Part shown: piece by piece, positions 25,676 to 33,927 of the stretch
How positions within the stretch are numbered: the stretch's first letter is position 1
How the letters are laid out: each line of letters opens with the position of its first letter
Source: Fusobacterium ulcerans ATCC 49185
GTDB lineage: Bacteria > Fusobacteriota > Fusobacteriia > Fusobacteriales > Fusobacteriaceae
Direction: 5' to 3'
NCBI RefSeq assembly: GCF_900683735.1
Contig: NZ_LR215979.1
Span: 248,001 to 312,000, forward strand
Length of the DNA stretch: 64,000 nt
Translations under genes and position numbers: made by a program
Notes under the pieces: generated by a model
Database searches by the model: none
What the model was told of the DNA's origin: nothing
The model's input: only the letters and a program-made list of their open reading frames with translations

Positions 25676-27013
25676 ATGAAAGAAAAGAAATTAGGGGGTT
25701 CTGCTTTTATTCCTATGTTGGTTTTCCTTATTCTTTACTTGGGAAGTGGATGCTATTTTACAATAACTGGTGTAAGTAATGCATGGAATCTATTTCCACG
25801 TCATGCTGCAATATTTATTGGAATTATAGTAGCCTGTTTAATGTATAGACAGATGCCTTTCGAAACTAAAATGAAAAAGTTTTGCGTTGCAGCAGGTAAT
25901 GATGGTGTAGTAATGATGTGTATGATTTTCTTGGTTGCAGGAGCTTTTGCAGGGGTTGCAAAACAAATGGGGGGAGTAGCTAGTGTTGTAAATATGGGGC
26001 TTTCTTTTATACCAACAAGCTTTGTGCTTCCAGGAATATTTATAATTTCATCACTTGTTGCAACTGCTATTGGAACATCTTCAGGGACTCTTGTTGCAAT
26101 AGCTCCAATTGCTTTAGCAATTGCAGAAACAACAGGAACAAGTATTCCAATGTTTTTTGGAGCTGTTTATAGTGGAGCATTATTTGGAGATAACTTATCT
26201 ATTATTTCAGATACAACCATAGCAGCAACTAAAGGTGCTGGATGTGAAATGAAAGATAAATTTAAAATGAACTTTACTATTGCTTTACCTGCAGCTATAG
26301 TTTCTGCAATACTTTACTATATGGTGGGAAGTCATGTAACAATAAGTTCAGAAACACTTCCATATAATATATTGCTTATTTTGCCTTATATTTATGTAAT
26401 AGCAGCAGCAGTTAAGGGAATGGATGTATTTGTTGTTCTTGTTTCAGGAACATTCTTTGCAGGAATTGTTGGTATGTTTGCTGGAACTATGACAATGATA
26501 ACATTTGTTCAGTCTATTGGGACAGGAATGTCTGGAATGATGTCTACTGCAATAGTGGCAATGCTTTTAAGAGGTCTTATTGGATTGATTGAGGAATATG
26601 GAGGAATTGAATGGCTTATAAAAGTACTTCGCAGAAATGTTAAAACTCGTAAAGGGGCGGAATATTGTATTGGAGCTATGGCAGGAATATTGGACTTTGC
26701 ACTTATTAATAATACAATTGCAATAATGATAACAGCACCTATAGCAAAAGATATTGCAGATGAGCATCATATTTCTCCTAAACGTAATGCAAGTTTGATG
26801 GATATATTTGCCTGTGCAGTTCATGGACTTGCTCCACATGCTGGAGGTATGCTGACATTATCTGGATTCTATGCAGCATTGAATCCACTTGAAGTTGTTA
26901 AGTATAATTTCTATTGTTACTTCTTACTTTTAGCAGTAATTATTACAATACAGTTTGGACTTCTTCGTACTAAGGAAGAGAAGGAATATATAAAAAGTCA
27001 GGCAGGAGTTTAA
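25676..27013 (+). CDS. NhaC-family Na+/H+ antiporter-like transporter
   Basis: This 445-residue polytopic protein has 11-12 hydrophobic segments. It carries the NhaC hallmark AVYSGALFGDNLSIISDTTIAA (GDN and SDTT elements, residues ~165-185). The preceding GTSSGTLVAIAPIALAIA matches the family's re-entrant region. Known NhaC proteins exchange Na+ for H+, some coupled to amino-acid or malate/lactate exchange. Control by its own sigma-54 promoter, divergent from a D-aminoacylase/PLP operon with a dedicated activator, suggests it imports the pathway substrate rather than serving general pH control. The start has AAGGAGAG eight bases upstream. A bidirectional terminator follows. Confidence 0.82.
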   Translation: MKEKKLGGSAFIPMLVFLILYLGSGCYFTITGVSNAWNLFPRHAAIFIGIIVACLMYRQMPFETKMKKFCVAAGNDGVVMMCMIFLVAGAFAGVAKQMGGVASVVNMGLSFIPTSFVLPGIFIISSLVATAIGTSSGTLVAIAPIALAIAETTGTSIPMFFGAVYSGALFGDNLSIISDTTIAATKGAGCEMKDKFKMNFTIALPAAIVSAILYYMVGSHVTISSETLPYNILLILPYIYVIAAAVKGMDVFVVLVSGTFFAGIVGMFAGTMTMITFVQSIGTGMSGMMSTAIVAMLLRGLIGLIEEYGGIEWLIKVLRRNVKTRKGAEYCIGAMAGILDFALINNTIAIMITAPIAKDIADEHHISPKRNASLMDIFACAVHGLAPHAGGMLTLSGFYAALNPLEVVKYNFYCYFLLLAVIITIQFGLLRTKEEKEYIKSQAGV

Positions 27014-27079
27014 CAGTTAGGATAATATAAAATATTGTAAAAAGTTTTAATTTTACTTATACAAGTGTTGATAATATAA

Positions 27080-27119
27080 AAAATGGTGACAAAAAGATAA
27101 ATTAATTTGTCACCATTTT
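27080..27119. terminator. Bidirectional terminator between NhaC and ggt
   Basis: Perfect 14-bp arms, AAAATGGTGACAAA (27080-27093) and TTTGTCACCATTTT (27106-27119), enclose a 12-base loop. A-rich and T-rich flanks allow use in both directions. Confidence 0.9.
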
Positions 27120-27136
27120 CTTATTAAAATTTTATT

Positions 27137-28744
27137 TTAGTATAAAGCAATATGTCCATCTGTTCTAGGTTCAGTTCCTCCTACAAGAACTCCATTTTCC
27201 ATTCTCCAGATGATCTCTCCTCTTCCCATCATAAGTGGATCATAAAGAACTTTTATATCATGTCCCATAGCCGCAAGCTCATATGCTATATGCTCAGGAA
27301 CTCCATGTTCAAGTTCTATATTTTTCTTTCCTACCCATTGCCATCTTGGTGCATCTAATGCTGCCTGTGGATTCATTAGGAAATCTACTGTATTAGTTAC
27401 TACCTGTACATGTCCTTGCGGCTGCATAAATCCTCCCATTACTCCAAATGGGCCTACAGCTTTTCCATCTTTTCCAAGGAATCCAGGAATTATTGTATGA
27501 TATGGTCTTTTTGCTGGTCCTACACAGTTTGCACTTTCAAGGTCAAGGTTAAAGTTATTTCCTCTGTTATGAAGAGCTATTCCTGTTCCTGGTACTACCA
27601 TTCCAGAACCAAATCCCATATAGTTGCTTTGAATATATGATATCATATTTCCTTCATTATCTGCTGCTGCAAGATATACAGTTCCTCCACAGAATGGATC
27701 TCCTGCTTCTGGCATTATTGCTGTATTTCCTATAAGTTTTGCTCTATCCTCTGCATATGCTTTAGATAGCAGCTGCTCAACTGTTACTTTCATAAATCTA
27801 GGATCAGCTACATATTTTTGTACATCTACAAATGCAAGTTTCATTGCTTCTATCATTGTATGATATGATCTTACTGTTTCTCTCGCTTCAAACTGGAATC
27901 TATCAAGAATATTAAGTGCCATAAGAGCGCTTATTCCATGTCCATTTGGTGGAAGTTCATAAACATCATATCCATGATATTTTACAGAAATAGGTTCTAC
28001 CCATTCTGCTTCAAACTCCTCTAAGTCATCTTTTCTAAGGTATCCATTATATTTTTTAGAGAATGCATCTATTTTATCTGCAAGCTCTCCTTTGTAGAAA
28101 GCATCTGCATAAGTATCACCTATCATTTCCAAAGTATCTGCATGATCAGGAAGTCTTACTATATCTCCTATCTCAGGACATTTTCCATCTTGAGTAAAAG
28201 TATCAAACCAAGGTTTAAATTCTTCTCCCTCTTCTTTTCCAAAGTTAACAGCTGCTTTCTTCCAAAGTTTAGCAACATTTACAGGTACAGCATACCCTTC
28301 TCTTGCTAACTTTACAGCTGGAGCTACAACTTCACTTAAAGGAAGTTTTCCAAATTTCTTGCTTAATTCTGCCCAAGCTTTAGGTATTCCAGGTACATTT
28401 ACAGGAATAAATCCATATTTAGGCATCTCTTTCAATCCTTTGTTTAAAAGGTCTTGAGCTTCAATAAGCTTTGGTGAAGGACCGCTGGCATTAAGTCCAT
28501 ACATTTTATTATTTACACTAAGGATAGCAAATCCATCTCCACCTATTCCATTACCTGTAGGCTCTACAACAGTAAGAGCAGCAGCAGTGGCAATAGCAGC
28601 ATCGATTGCGTTTCCTCCTTTTTTTAGTATTTCAAGTCCAGCCTGTGCAGCAAGTGGAGATCCAGTTGCCACCATACCATTTTTAGCATACATCACATTT
28701 CTTCTTGATGGATATGGATAAATAGTAGAATCAAATTTTAACAT
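27137..28744 (-). CDS. Gamma-glutamyltransferase family protein (no signal peptide)
   Basis: This 535-residue Ntn-hydrolase of the gamma-glutamyltranspeptidase family cleaves gamma-glutamyl bonds in compounds such as glutathione. The likely autocleavage nucleophile is Thr355 in FCGGTVYLAAADNEG. Upstream are NGIGGDGFAI and the ELPPNGHGISALMALNIL block (about 263-280). Downstream is the substrate-binding GSGMVVPGTGIALHNRG. Unlike periplasmic GGTs, the N terminus (MLKFDSTIYPYPSRRN) has no signal sequence, so it probably works in the cytoplasm on imported peptides. It is the last gene after a permease and a solute-binding lipoprotein, so those two may supply its substrate. Gaps in the operon are 51 and 33 bp. 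Confidence 0.88.
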   Translation of the reverse strand: MLKFDSTIYPYPSRRNVMYAKNGMVATGSPLAAQAGLEILKKGGNAIDAAIATAAALTVVEPTGNGIGGDGFAILSVNNKMYGLNASGPSPKLIEAQDLLNKGLKEMPKYGFIPVNVPGIPKAWAELSKKFGKLPLSEVVAPAVKLAREGYAVPVNVAKLWKKAAVNFGKEEGEEFKPWFDTFTQDGKCPEIGDIVRLPDHADTLEMIGDTYADAFYKGELADKIDAFSKKYNGYLRKDDLEEFEAEWVEPISVKYHGYDVYELPPNGHGISALMALNILDRFQFEARETVRSYHTMIEAMKLAFVDVQKYVADPRFMKVTVEQLLSKAYAEDRAKLIGNTAIMPEAGDPFCGGTVYLAAADNEGNMISYIQSNYMGFGSGMVVPGTGIALHNRGNNFNLDLESANCVGPAKRPYHTIIPGFLGKDGKAVGPFGVMGGFMQPQGHVQVVTNTVDFLMNPQAALDAPRWQWVGKKNIELEHGVPEHIAYELAAMGHDIKVLYDPLMMGRGEIIWRMENGVLVGGTEPRTDGHIALY

Positions 28745-28795
28745 CTTATTCCTCCTAGAGATTAATTTTAAAGTTTATATGAAGATATGTTTTTA

Positions 28796-29977
28796 TTAAA
28801 GAAGCTCAACAAATATTCCTGCAATAATTATAGAAATAGTGGTTACTGAAGCAAGTCCTGCAACAACATATGCTGGAATTATTCTTTTAAGTATAGCATT
28901 TTTTTCCTCTTCATCATCTGTAAGAGCAGTAGCTATTTCATTAGCAATAAGATAAGTAGCTGGGAATCCAAGAAGTTGTGCCATTGCAATACCCATTGCA
29001 AGATCTCTTGATCCAACTATTTTCCATGTAGGAAGTAAATAAATAAGTAGATATGTTCCTACAACAAATGCAGCAAAGATTATTAATAATTGGAATCCTA
29101 AAGTAGTAAGATCTCCAAAAGATATTTTAGCAAGAGATGGAATCAAACTTGCAAAAACAGCAAATGAAAGGAATCCAGAAACTTTTGCTTTATCAAGAAT
29201 AGCATTAGGAACAGCTCCACTGTATGAAAGTATAGTTCCTAATAAAAGTGCAGTGATACTTGCATTAAGTCCAGTTTTTTCCTGAACTAGTCTTGAAATG
29301 AAAGCAGCAGCAGCAGCAATAGCCATGCAAGTAAAAGAAGTAAAATATTTTTCATTCTTTTTAGCAAAAGTTATTCTAGCTTCTTTAACAGGAGCTTTTT
29401 TTTCATCAGTTGCAGCTTGAATTTTTCCTGCTCTGAATTGCTCAAGAACTTTTCTTCCTTCTCTCATACCAAAATATGACGCAGGAGGAGTTCCAACAAA
29501 TTTTTGAATAGCATATACCAAAGTACCAAGTGCAGCAACAGTTTGGAATCCTTTTTCCATAGCAGCACCAGTCATTATTTGAGTAGCAATAATTCCACCA
29601 TTGATAATAGGAATAGAAACAACAGCAGCTTCTTTTCCTACCAGAGGAACAACAGCAAAGACAGCAATAATTCCAACTATCATGGAAATAATAGCCATAA
29701 CTACAGTTCTCCATTCATCAATAAGTTCTTTTATATTGATCATAGTTCCCATATGGAAAATAAGTAAAGGAGCACTCCAAGCAGCTGATTGAGATAAACC
29801 TGCTTTTTGAATCATATCAGCTGGAATCATTTTAGTCATAAATCCTACTAAGAATAAAAACATTGCAACAAAAACTGATGAAAGCTTAGCTTTTGTAAAA
29901 ACTCCTAAAAAGTCACCTATTGCAAAGAATAGTACCGTTAAAAATAAAAATAAAAACATGTAACCTGCGTTCGTCAT
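28796..29977 (-). CDS. Uncharacterised secondary permease (about 10 membrane segments)
   Basis: This 393-residue integral membrane protein does not belong to a family I can name with certainty. It shows two halves of about five helices each. A polar, Lys-rich cytoplasmic loop separates them (residues ~180-215). Motifs include PIINGGIIATQIMTGAAME in the first half and GIAMAQLLGFPATYLIANE in the second. Both have the small-residue and polar breaks expected in a transport core. The general look is of GltS/LysO/2-keto-gluconate permease-type carriers. It lies between a peptide-type binding protein and a cytoplasmic GGT, suggesting uptake of a glutamyl compound or export of a product. Confidence 0.6.
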   Translation of the reverse strand: MTNAGYMFLFLFLTVLFFAIGDFLGVFTKAKLSSVFVAMFLFLVGFMTKMIPADMIQKAGLSQSAAWSAPLLIFHMGTMINIKELIDEWRTVVMAIISMIVGIIAVFAVVPLVGKEAAVVSIPIINGGIIATQIMTGAAMEKGFQTVAALGTLVYAIQKFVGTPPASYFGMREGRKVLEQFRAGKIQAATDEKKAPVKEARITFAKKNEKYFTSFTCMAIAAAAAFISRLVQEKTGLNASITALLLGTILSYSGAVPNAILDKAKVSGFLSFAVFASLIPSLAKISFGDLTTLGFQLLIIFAAFVVGTYLLIYLLPTWKIVGSRDLAMGIAMAQLLGFPATYLIANEIATALTDDEEEKNAILKRIIPAYVVAGLASVTTISIIIAGIFVELL

Positions 29978-30010
29978 AAATTTTCCCCCTTAATCGCATT
30001 TTTTATTTAA

Positions 30011-31528
30011 TTAAAATTCAATGTCTTTTATAACATGGAAATATGTAGATCTAAATTTAAAGTTTTTGATATTTTTTCTCATAACCATATTATCCATTGA
30101 ATAATAAAGTGGGACACAAGCAATATCATCTTGAATCATTTGTTGAGCTATTTCATAGTTATGTTTTCTTTCTGCTGGGTCAGAAGTAGCTCTTCCAGCT
30201 TCTATATATTTATCAAGTTCAGGATTTTTATATCTTCCATGGTTACCAGCTGCTCCAGCTGAACTACTGTGATATAGTGGGAAAAGGATATTATCAGAAT
30301 CTCCAGTTCCTCCGCTCCAACCCCCAAGTTTCATCTCAAAGTTTGCATTAGCAAGATCTTGAAGATAAGTAGCCCATGCTACAACTTCTATTTCAAGTTC
30401 TAATCCTATTTCTTTAAGATTTGATTGAATAATTTGTGCTACTTGTACTCTTGATGGATTATCATTAGTTATTATTTTTAATTTAGTTCCAGTTAAACCA
30501 TTTTCTTCAACTATCTGTTTAGCTTTTTCCATATCCCTAGGAAGACCAGTTACTTTATCTGAATATCCAAAAGCCACATTACTAACTGGTGAGTTTGCTT
30601 CAATAGCAAGACCATTATAGATGGCATCTATAATCCCCTTTTTATCTATAGCCATAGCAATAGCTTCTCTAAGAGCTTTGTTATGGAATTTTTCTTTATC
30701 AAAGTTAAATGTAATTGCTTCAGTAAGAACTACAGGTTTACTTATAATTACTAAATCAGGATTATTTTTAAGATTTTCTAAATCAATAGGTGCAACTGTA
30801 TAAGCAATGTCTATATCTTTTGCTTCTAGTGCCATAGCTCTCGCAGTATTTTCTGTTATAGTTTTAACTAGAAGCTTGTCAAATTTAGGTGCTCCTTGGA
30901 AATGATCTTTGAAAGATTCTAAAGTAATCTGTTCCCCAGTTCCCCATTCAATAAGCTTGAAAGGTCCAGTTCCAATACCAGCTATAGAAAGATCATCATT
31001 TTGTTCTTTTACACTTCTCTCATTCAATATAGAAGTTCTTGGATGAGCAAGATTATACAATATTGATGAGAAAGGTTTTGACAGAGTAATTTTTACAGTA
31101 TAGTCATCAAGTGCCTCTACTCCTGAAATAGGATCAACCATAACCATACTTGCTGGTTTATTTTTCATTCTATTAATACTGAATACCACATCTGAAGCTT
31201 TTAATTCATCACCATTGTGAAATTTAACTCCTTTTTGCAATTTGAATATAAGTGTAGTAGGATCTTTAAATTCCCAGCTTTCAGCTAATTCAGGAACTAT
31301 GTTTCCATTTTCATCTATCTCTACCAGACTGTTAAAAATCTGTTGAGACATTATTCCCCCAATTACTTCTGAATACATGTGTGGATCAACACCTTTTGGT
31401 TTTCCATTTAATCCGACTCTTAAAACTTGTTCCTTTTTAGGTTTTTCAGTTCCTGCTGTTTTTTCTGCTTTATCAGAACATCCTATGAGTCCCAACATCA
31501 CCAGAAAGATAAAAAATATTTTTTTCAT
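30011..31528 (-). CDS. Solute-binding lipoprotein, peptide/nickel ABC type (family 5)
   Basis: This 505-residue extracytoplasmic binding protein of the oligopeptide (SBP family 5) type has the lipobox in LGLIGCSDK, so Cys17 should be lipidated. Typical elements are QVLRVGLNGKPKGVDPHMYSE at the mature start, LVEIDENGNIVPELAESWEF, FKLQKGVKFHNGDELKASDVVFS, and GWSGGTGDSDNILFPLYHSS near the C terminus. Such proteins normally deliver di- or oligopeptides to an ABC permease, but no ABC permease or ATPase genes are here. The next gene is a secondary permease. It may share a transporter encoded elsewhere. The gene follows a structured leader with a small reading frame and a terminator hairpin. Confidence 0.9.
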   Translation of the reverse strand: MKKIFFIFLVMLGLIGCSDKAEKTAGTEKPKKEQVLRVGLNGKPKGVDPHMYSEVIGGIMSQQIFNSLVEIDENGNIVPELAESWEFKDPTTLIFKLQKGVKFHNGDELKASDVVFSINRMKNKPASMVMVDPISGVEALDDYTVKITLSKPFSSILYNLAHPRTSILNERSVKEQNDDLSIAGIGTGPFKLIEWGTGEQITLESFKDHFQGAPKFDKLLVKTITENTARAMALEAKDIDIAYTVAPIDLENLKNNPDLVIISKPVVLTEAITFNFDKEKFHNKALREAIAMAIDKKGIIDAIYNGLAIEANSPVSNVAFGYSDKVTGLPRDMEKAKQIVEENGLTGTKLKIITNDNPSRVQVAQIIQSNLKEIGLELEIEVVAWATYLQDLANANFEMKLGGWSGGTGDSDNILFPLYHSSSAGAAGNHGRYKNPELDKYIEAGRATSDPAERKHNYEIAQQMIQDDIACVPLYYSMDNMVMRKNIKNFKFRSTYFHVIKDIEF

Positions 31529-31556
31529 TTTCTCCCCCTTAAAAAAATTTAATAAA

Positions 31557-31595
31557 AAAGCTTAGGTCTATAAATATAGAATAGGCCTAAGCTTT
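31557..31595 (-). terminator. Intrinsic terminator in the leader of the binding-protein operon (candidate attenuator)
   Basis: On the minus strand the perfect 10-bp arms AAAGCTTAGG and CCTAAGCTTT (complements of 31586-31595 and 31557-31566) are followed directly by a T-rich run, and the gene's AAGGGGGAG site comes next. It therefore sits inside the 5' leader, not after a gene. Upstream, CAAGCCT and AGGCTTG (complements of 31643-31649 and 31612-31618) form a 7-bp stem. The AGGCTT strand can alternatively pair with the AAGCTT of the terminator arm. This permits competing terminator and antiterminator structures. Confidence 0.7.
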
Positions 31596-31690
31596 AACCC
31601 CTTTTTAATCCCAAGCCTCTTTGTATTTTGTATACTGAAAACAGGCTTGATTAACATAAGAAATATTATGTGAAAAATCAACCCTTTAAA

Positions 31691-31750
31691 TCATGATATG
31701 AGTAGTGTATGTATATATATTATGACTTTTTTTAAAGTGTTGCTTAACAT
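31691..31750 (-). CDS. Putative 19-residue leader peptide
   Basis: A short reading frame, MLSNTLKKVIIYIHTLLIS, follows an AAAGGAG site at ideal distance. It begins about 45 bases downstream of the predicted promoter start. The stop lies about 40 bases before the first leader hairpin. It contains four Ile and four Leu codons, including CTA and CTC, which look uncommon here beside TTA and CTT. Together with the downstream hairpins this looks like a translation-dependent attenuator peptide. The composition is not extreme, so it could also be a chance frame with a good ribosome binding site. The remaining bases of the gap 31529-31839 are the promoter and the hairpins described separately. Confidence 0.5.
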   Translation of the reverse strand: MLSNTLKKVIIYIHTLLIS

Positions 31751-31792
31751 AAAATATCTCCTTTTTCAATTGAATTTTTGTTTATGGTATTA

Positions 31793-31842
31793 ATAGTACT
31801 ACTTTTTTTTTCATGTGTCAATATTTTTTTATTGTAGTACTA
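31793..31842 (-). promoter_or_regulatory. Promoter of the binding-protein operon flanked by two TAGTACTA operators
   Basis: On the minus strand TTGACA (complement of 31816-31821) and TACTAT (complement of 31793-31798) have a 17-bp spacer. Two copies of the self-complementary octamer TAGTACTA (31794-31801 and 31835-31842) lie with centres 41 bp apart. One overlaps the -10; the other is upstream of the -35 and overlaps the stop codon of the DUF554 gene. With the adjoining C/G they form a 9-bp inverted repeat. Occupation of both by a dimeric repressor, possibly GntR type, is inference. Confidence 0.65.
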
Positions 31843-32526
31843 AAAAAATGATATGATAACTTTATATATAATAGGAATGAATAATGCTGGCATAAGATTT
31901 CCTATTTTTATATCTTTATTGAATAAAAGATTTATTCCTAACCCTATCATCATAAGACCTCCCACAACAGATATCTGATTGATGACAGCATCATCTAATC
32001 CACTTTTTATAAAAAAAGCAAAAAGAAATATGGACCCTTGATATACAAATACAGTAACTGCAGAGAATAAAACTCCTATTCCATATTTTGATGAAAAAAT
32101 AAGTGAGGCAACTCCATCAAGAAGTGCTTTTATGAAGAGGATTTCATTATTACCAGAAAGTCCACTTTTTATAGAACCAACAATAGCCATTGCTCCTACA
32201 TTAAACATAATACTGGTGGTAACAAAACCCTTAACTATATCATTTCCACCATTTTTAGAAAATCTTTTTTCTAAATAAACGCCAAGCATAGTAAGTCTTT
32301 CATCTATTCTCAAAAGTTCTCCAATGATTCCACCAATAACCATAAATAATATTATGAGCATACCATTATCAAAGTTTATTCCATCTTTAATTCCTAAAGT
32401 TAATATGGAAAGTCCCATAGAAGTCATTATTATATCTTTTATTCTGTCAGGAATACCTTTTTTCAGCCACATACCAAGTAGGCTTCCAAGAATGACAGCA
32501 GCTGTATTTACAATATTTCCCAGCAT
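31840..32526 (-). CDS. DUF554 family membrane protein
   Basis: This 228-residue integral membrane protein matches DUF554 (YdfK-like): about seven hydrophobic segments, starting MLGNIVNTAAVILGSLLGMWLKKGIP. The conserved central block FVTTSIMFNVGAMAIVGSIKSGL (residues ~103-125) follows, then KALLDGVASLIFSSKYGIGVLFSA. The C terminus has the GLMMIGLGINLL segment. Family function is not established; a transporter or channel role has been suggested. It is 24 bp downstream of a HAD phosphatase and probably cotranscribed. Its stop codon overlaps a TAGTACTA operator of the next transcription unit. The start has a GGGGGAAT site. Confidence 0.85.
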   Translation of the reverse strand: MLGNIVNTAAVILGSLLGMWLKKGIPDRIKDIIMTSMGLSILTLGIKDGINFDNGMLIILFMVIGGIIGELLRIDERLTMLGVYLEKRFSKNGGNDIVKGFVTTSIMFNVGAMAIVGSIKSGLSGNNEILFIKALLDGVASLIFSSKYGIGVLFSAVTVFVYQGSIFLFAFFIKSGLDDAVINQISVVGGLMMIGLGINLLFNKDIKIGNLMPALFIPIIYKVIISFF

Positions 32527-32550
32527 TTTATTCCCCCCTGATATTTTGTT

Positions 32551-33327
32551 TTAAAGTTTAAAAAACTTTTCTAAATATAAAGCTACACCATTTTCAATAT
32601 TTTTAGGTGCAGTATTATTTATCTCCCTTTTTACTATTTCCTGAGCATTTTCCATAACTACTGGATGACCAACTTTTCTAAGCATATCAAGATCATTTTC
32701 TCCATCACCAAAAGCCATGATTTTATTCATATCTATTCCAAGCTGTTGAGCTATAACTTTAAGTGCATTTCCTTTACTGCACTCCTTAGGAACTATATCA
32801 ATACATTCAGGATCAGAAATAGTTATTTCAACTACATCAGAAAATTTTTCTCTCAGCTCTTTGTTTACTTTAAGAATGATATCAGCATCTTCTACTATTA
32901 TTATTTTATGAAGGGCAGGACAATCTTCAATATCACCAAGAATGTGTTCTACAAAGTCAAGTCTTCTGCTGTAATCATTTTTATCATATTCATCTCGGTA
33001 GAAATCATCATCAATAAATCCATTATATGCTATTTTTCTTTCTCTTAAAAGTTTTATTATTTCTTGAGATGTTTTTTTATCAATAATTTTTTCAAATATA
33101 CTTTTTTCTTCTTTATCATATATGTTGGCACCATTGTTACAGATAAGATAAATATCTAATCCTATATCTTTTTTCAATCTTATAGCAGAGGCTCTTCCTC
33201 TTCCAGTAGCTATAGCGAACTCAACACCATTATTGACTAGTTTTTTTACAGCTGTTTTTGTATAATCAGTGATCTGACTTTCCATATTTAAAAGAGTTCC
33301 GTCTAGATCTGATACAACTAATTTCAT
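32551..33327 (-). CDS. Cof-type HAD-superfamily phosphatase
   Basis: This 258-residue HAD subclass IIB hydrolase has motif I VSDLDGTLLNME (nucleophile D8, acid D10), motif II IATGRG (about 40-45), motif III Lys near SKGNALK (about 190), and motif IV FGDGENDLDML (about 212-222). The C2-type cap lies between residues ~80 and 185. Cof-like enzymes dephosphorylate sugar phosphates, PLP or FMN-type small molecules in the cytoplasm; the substrate here is open. It is followed by the DUF554 gene. The start has a GGGGGAAAC site. Confidence 0.9.
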   Translation of the reverse strand: MKLVVSDLDGTLLNMESQITDYTKTAVKKLVNNGVEFAIATGRGRASAIRLKKDIGLDIYLICNNGANIYDKEEKSIFEKIIDKKTSQEIIKLLRERKIAYNGFIDDDFYRDEYDKNDYSRRLDFVEHILGDIEDCPALHKIIIVEDADIILKVNKELREKFSDVVEITISDPECIDIVPKECSKGNALKVIAQQLGIDMNKIMAFGDGENDLDMLRKVGHPVVMENAQEIVKREINNTAPKNIENGVALYLEKFFKL

Positions 33328-33437
33328 TTTTTGTTTCCCCCTGTCCTATATCTGATTTATTTTTTTCAAGTATTATTTTTATATTTTAACCTATTATGAT
33401 AGTGAAAGTAAAGAGAACAATTAATTAAAGAAATGAA

Positions 33438-33468
33438 AAAGAGACTCAAAATGTTTTTGAGCCCCTTG
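33438..33468 (-). terminator. Terminator after the His/Met-rich exported protein
   Basis: On the minus strand GGCTCAAAA-ACA-TTTTGAGTC (complement of roughly 33443-33463) is followed by CTTTTTC. It lies downstream of the gene at 33508-33870. Confidence 0.75.
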
Positions 33469-33507
33469 ATATTTTTTAATGGTTGGAAGTTATTATTTTT
33501 ATCTTAA

Positions 33508-33870
33508 TTATTGTGGTTTGTTTACAAGATTTTGGTCGTATTCAACTCTTGTTCTCATTGCTGCTGTTCTCATTCTTCCTTGTTCATTTGCAATTTCTGT
33601 ATTTAGTTTCTCAACTTTGTTCCAATCAGGTTTATCTTTGATAAGTTCTTTTCTGATTTCTAATCTTTTTTCATCCATAACAAGTCTTGATCTTTCCATT
33701 TCAGGACTTCTCTTAAATCCATTTTGATTAGTTCCAATACCACCACAGTATGAACCAGAGTGATGTCCTCTTTTCATCATATTATTTCCATCCCAGTTTT
33801 GGTGTCCTCTTGCAAATGCAGTAGCTCCTAAAGCTAATAACATAATTCCTACTATTGTAAATTTTTTCAT
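33508..33870 (-). CDS. Small exported His/Met-rich protein (Spy/CpxP-like size)
   Basis: This protein has 120 residues with a signal peptide (MKKFTIVGIMLLALGATAFA). The mature part starts with a metal-ligand-rich stretch, RGHQNWDGNNMMKRGHHSGSYCGG by composition (His, Met, Cys, Asp). A charged helical region follows (residues ~55-115: RLEIRKELIKDKPDWNKV, then EIANEQGRMRTAAMRT). Size and helix pattern recall periplasmic LTXXQ/Spy/CpxP-type proteins, but the motif is not clear. ATG 33870 is chosen because the GGAGG site abuts the upstream ATG (33879) and is 10 bases from this one. It lies 57 bp downstream of a histidine kinase, suggesting an envelope- or metal-stress role with that system (inference). 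Confidence 0.75.
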   Translation of the reverse strand: MKKFTIVGIMLLALGATAFARGHQNWDGNNMMKRGHHSGSYCGGIGTNQNGFKRSPEMERSRLVMDEKRLEIRKELIKDKPDWNKVEKLNTEIANEQGRMRTAAMRTRVEYDQNLVNKPQ

Positions 33871-33927
33871 ATTTATCATCCTCCATGTATTTTGTTTATC
33901 TTTATGTAAGAAAATAATATCATGTGA

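Noticed and set aside
31793-31842. TAGTACTAC/GTAGTACTA inverted repeat as a terminator of the DUF554 gene
   Set aside because: The loop is over 30 bases and no T run follows on the minus strand. Overlap with a good -35/-10 pair makes an operator more likely.
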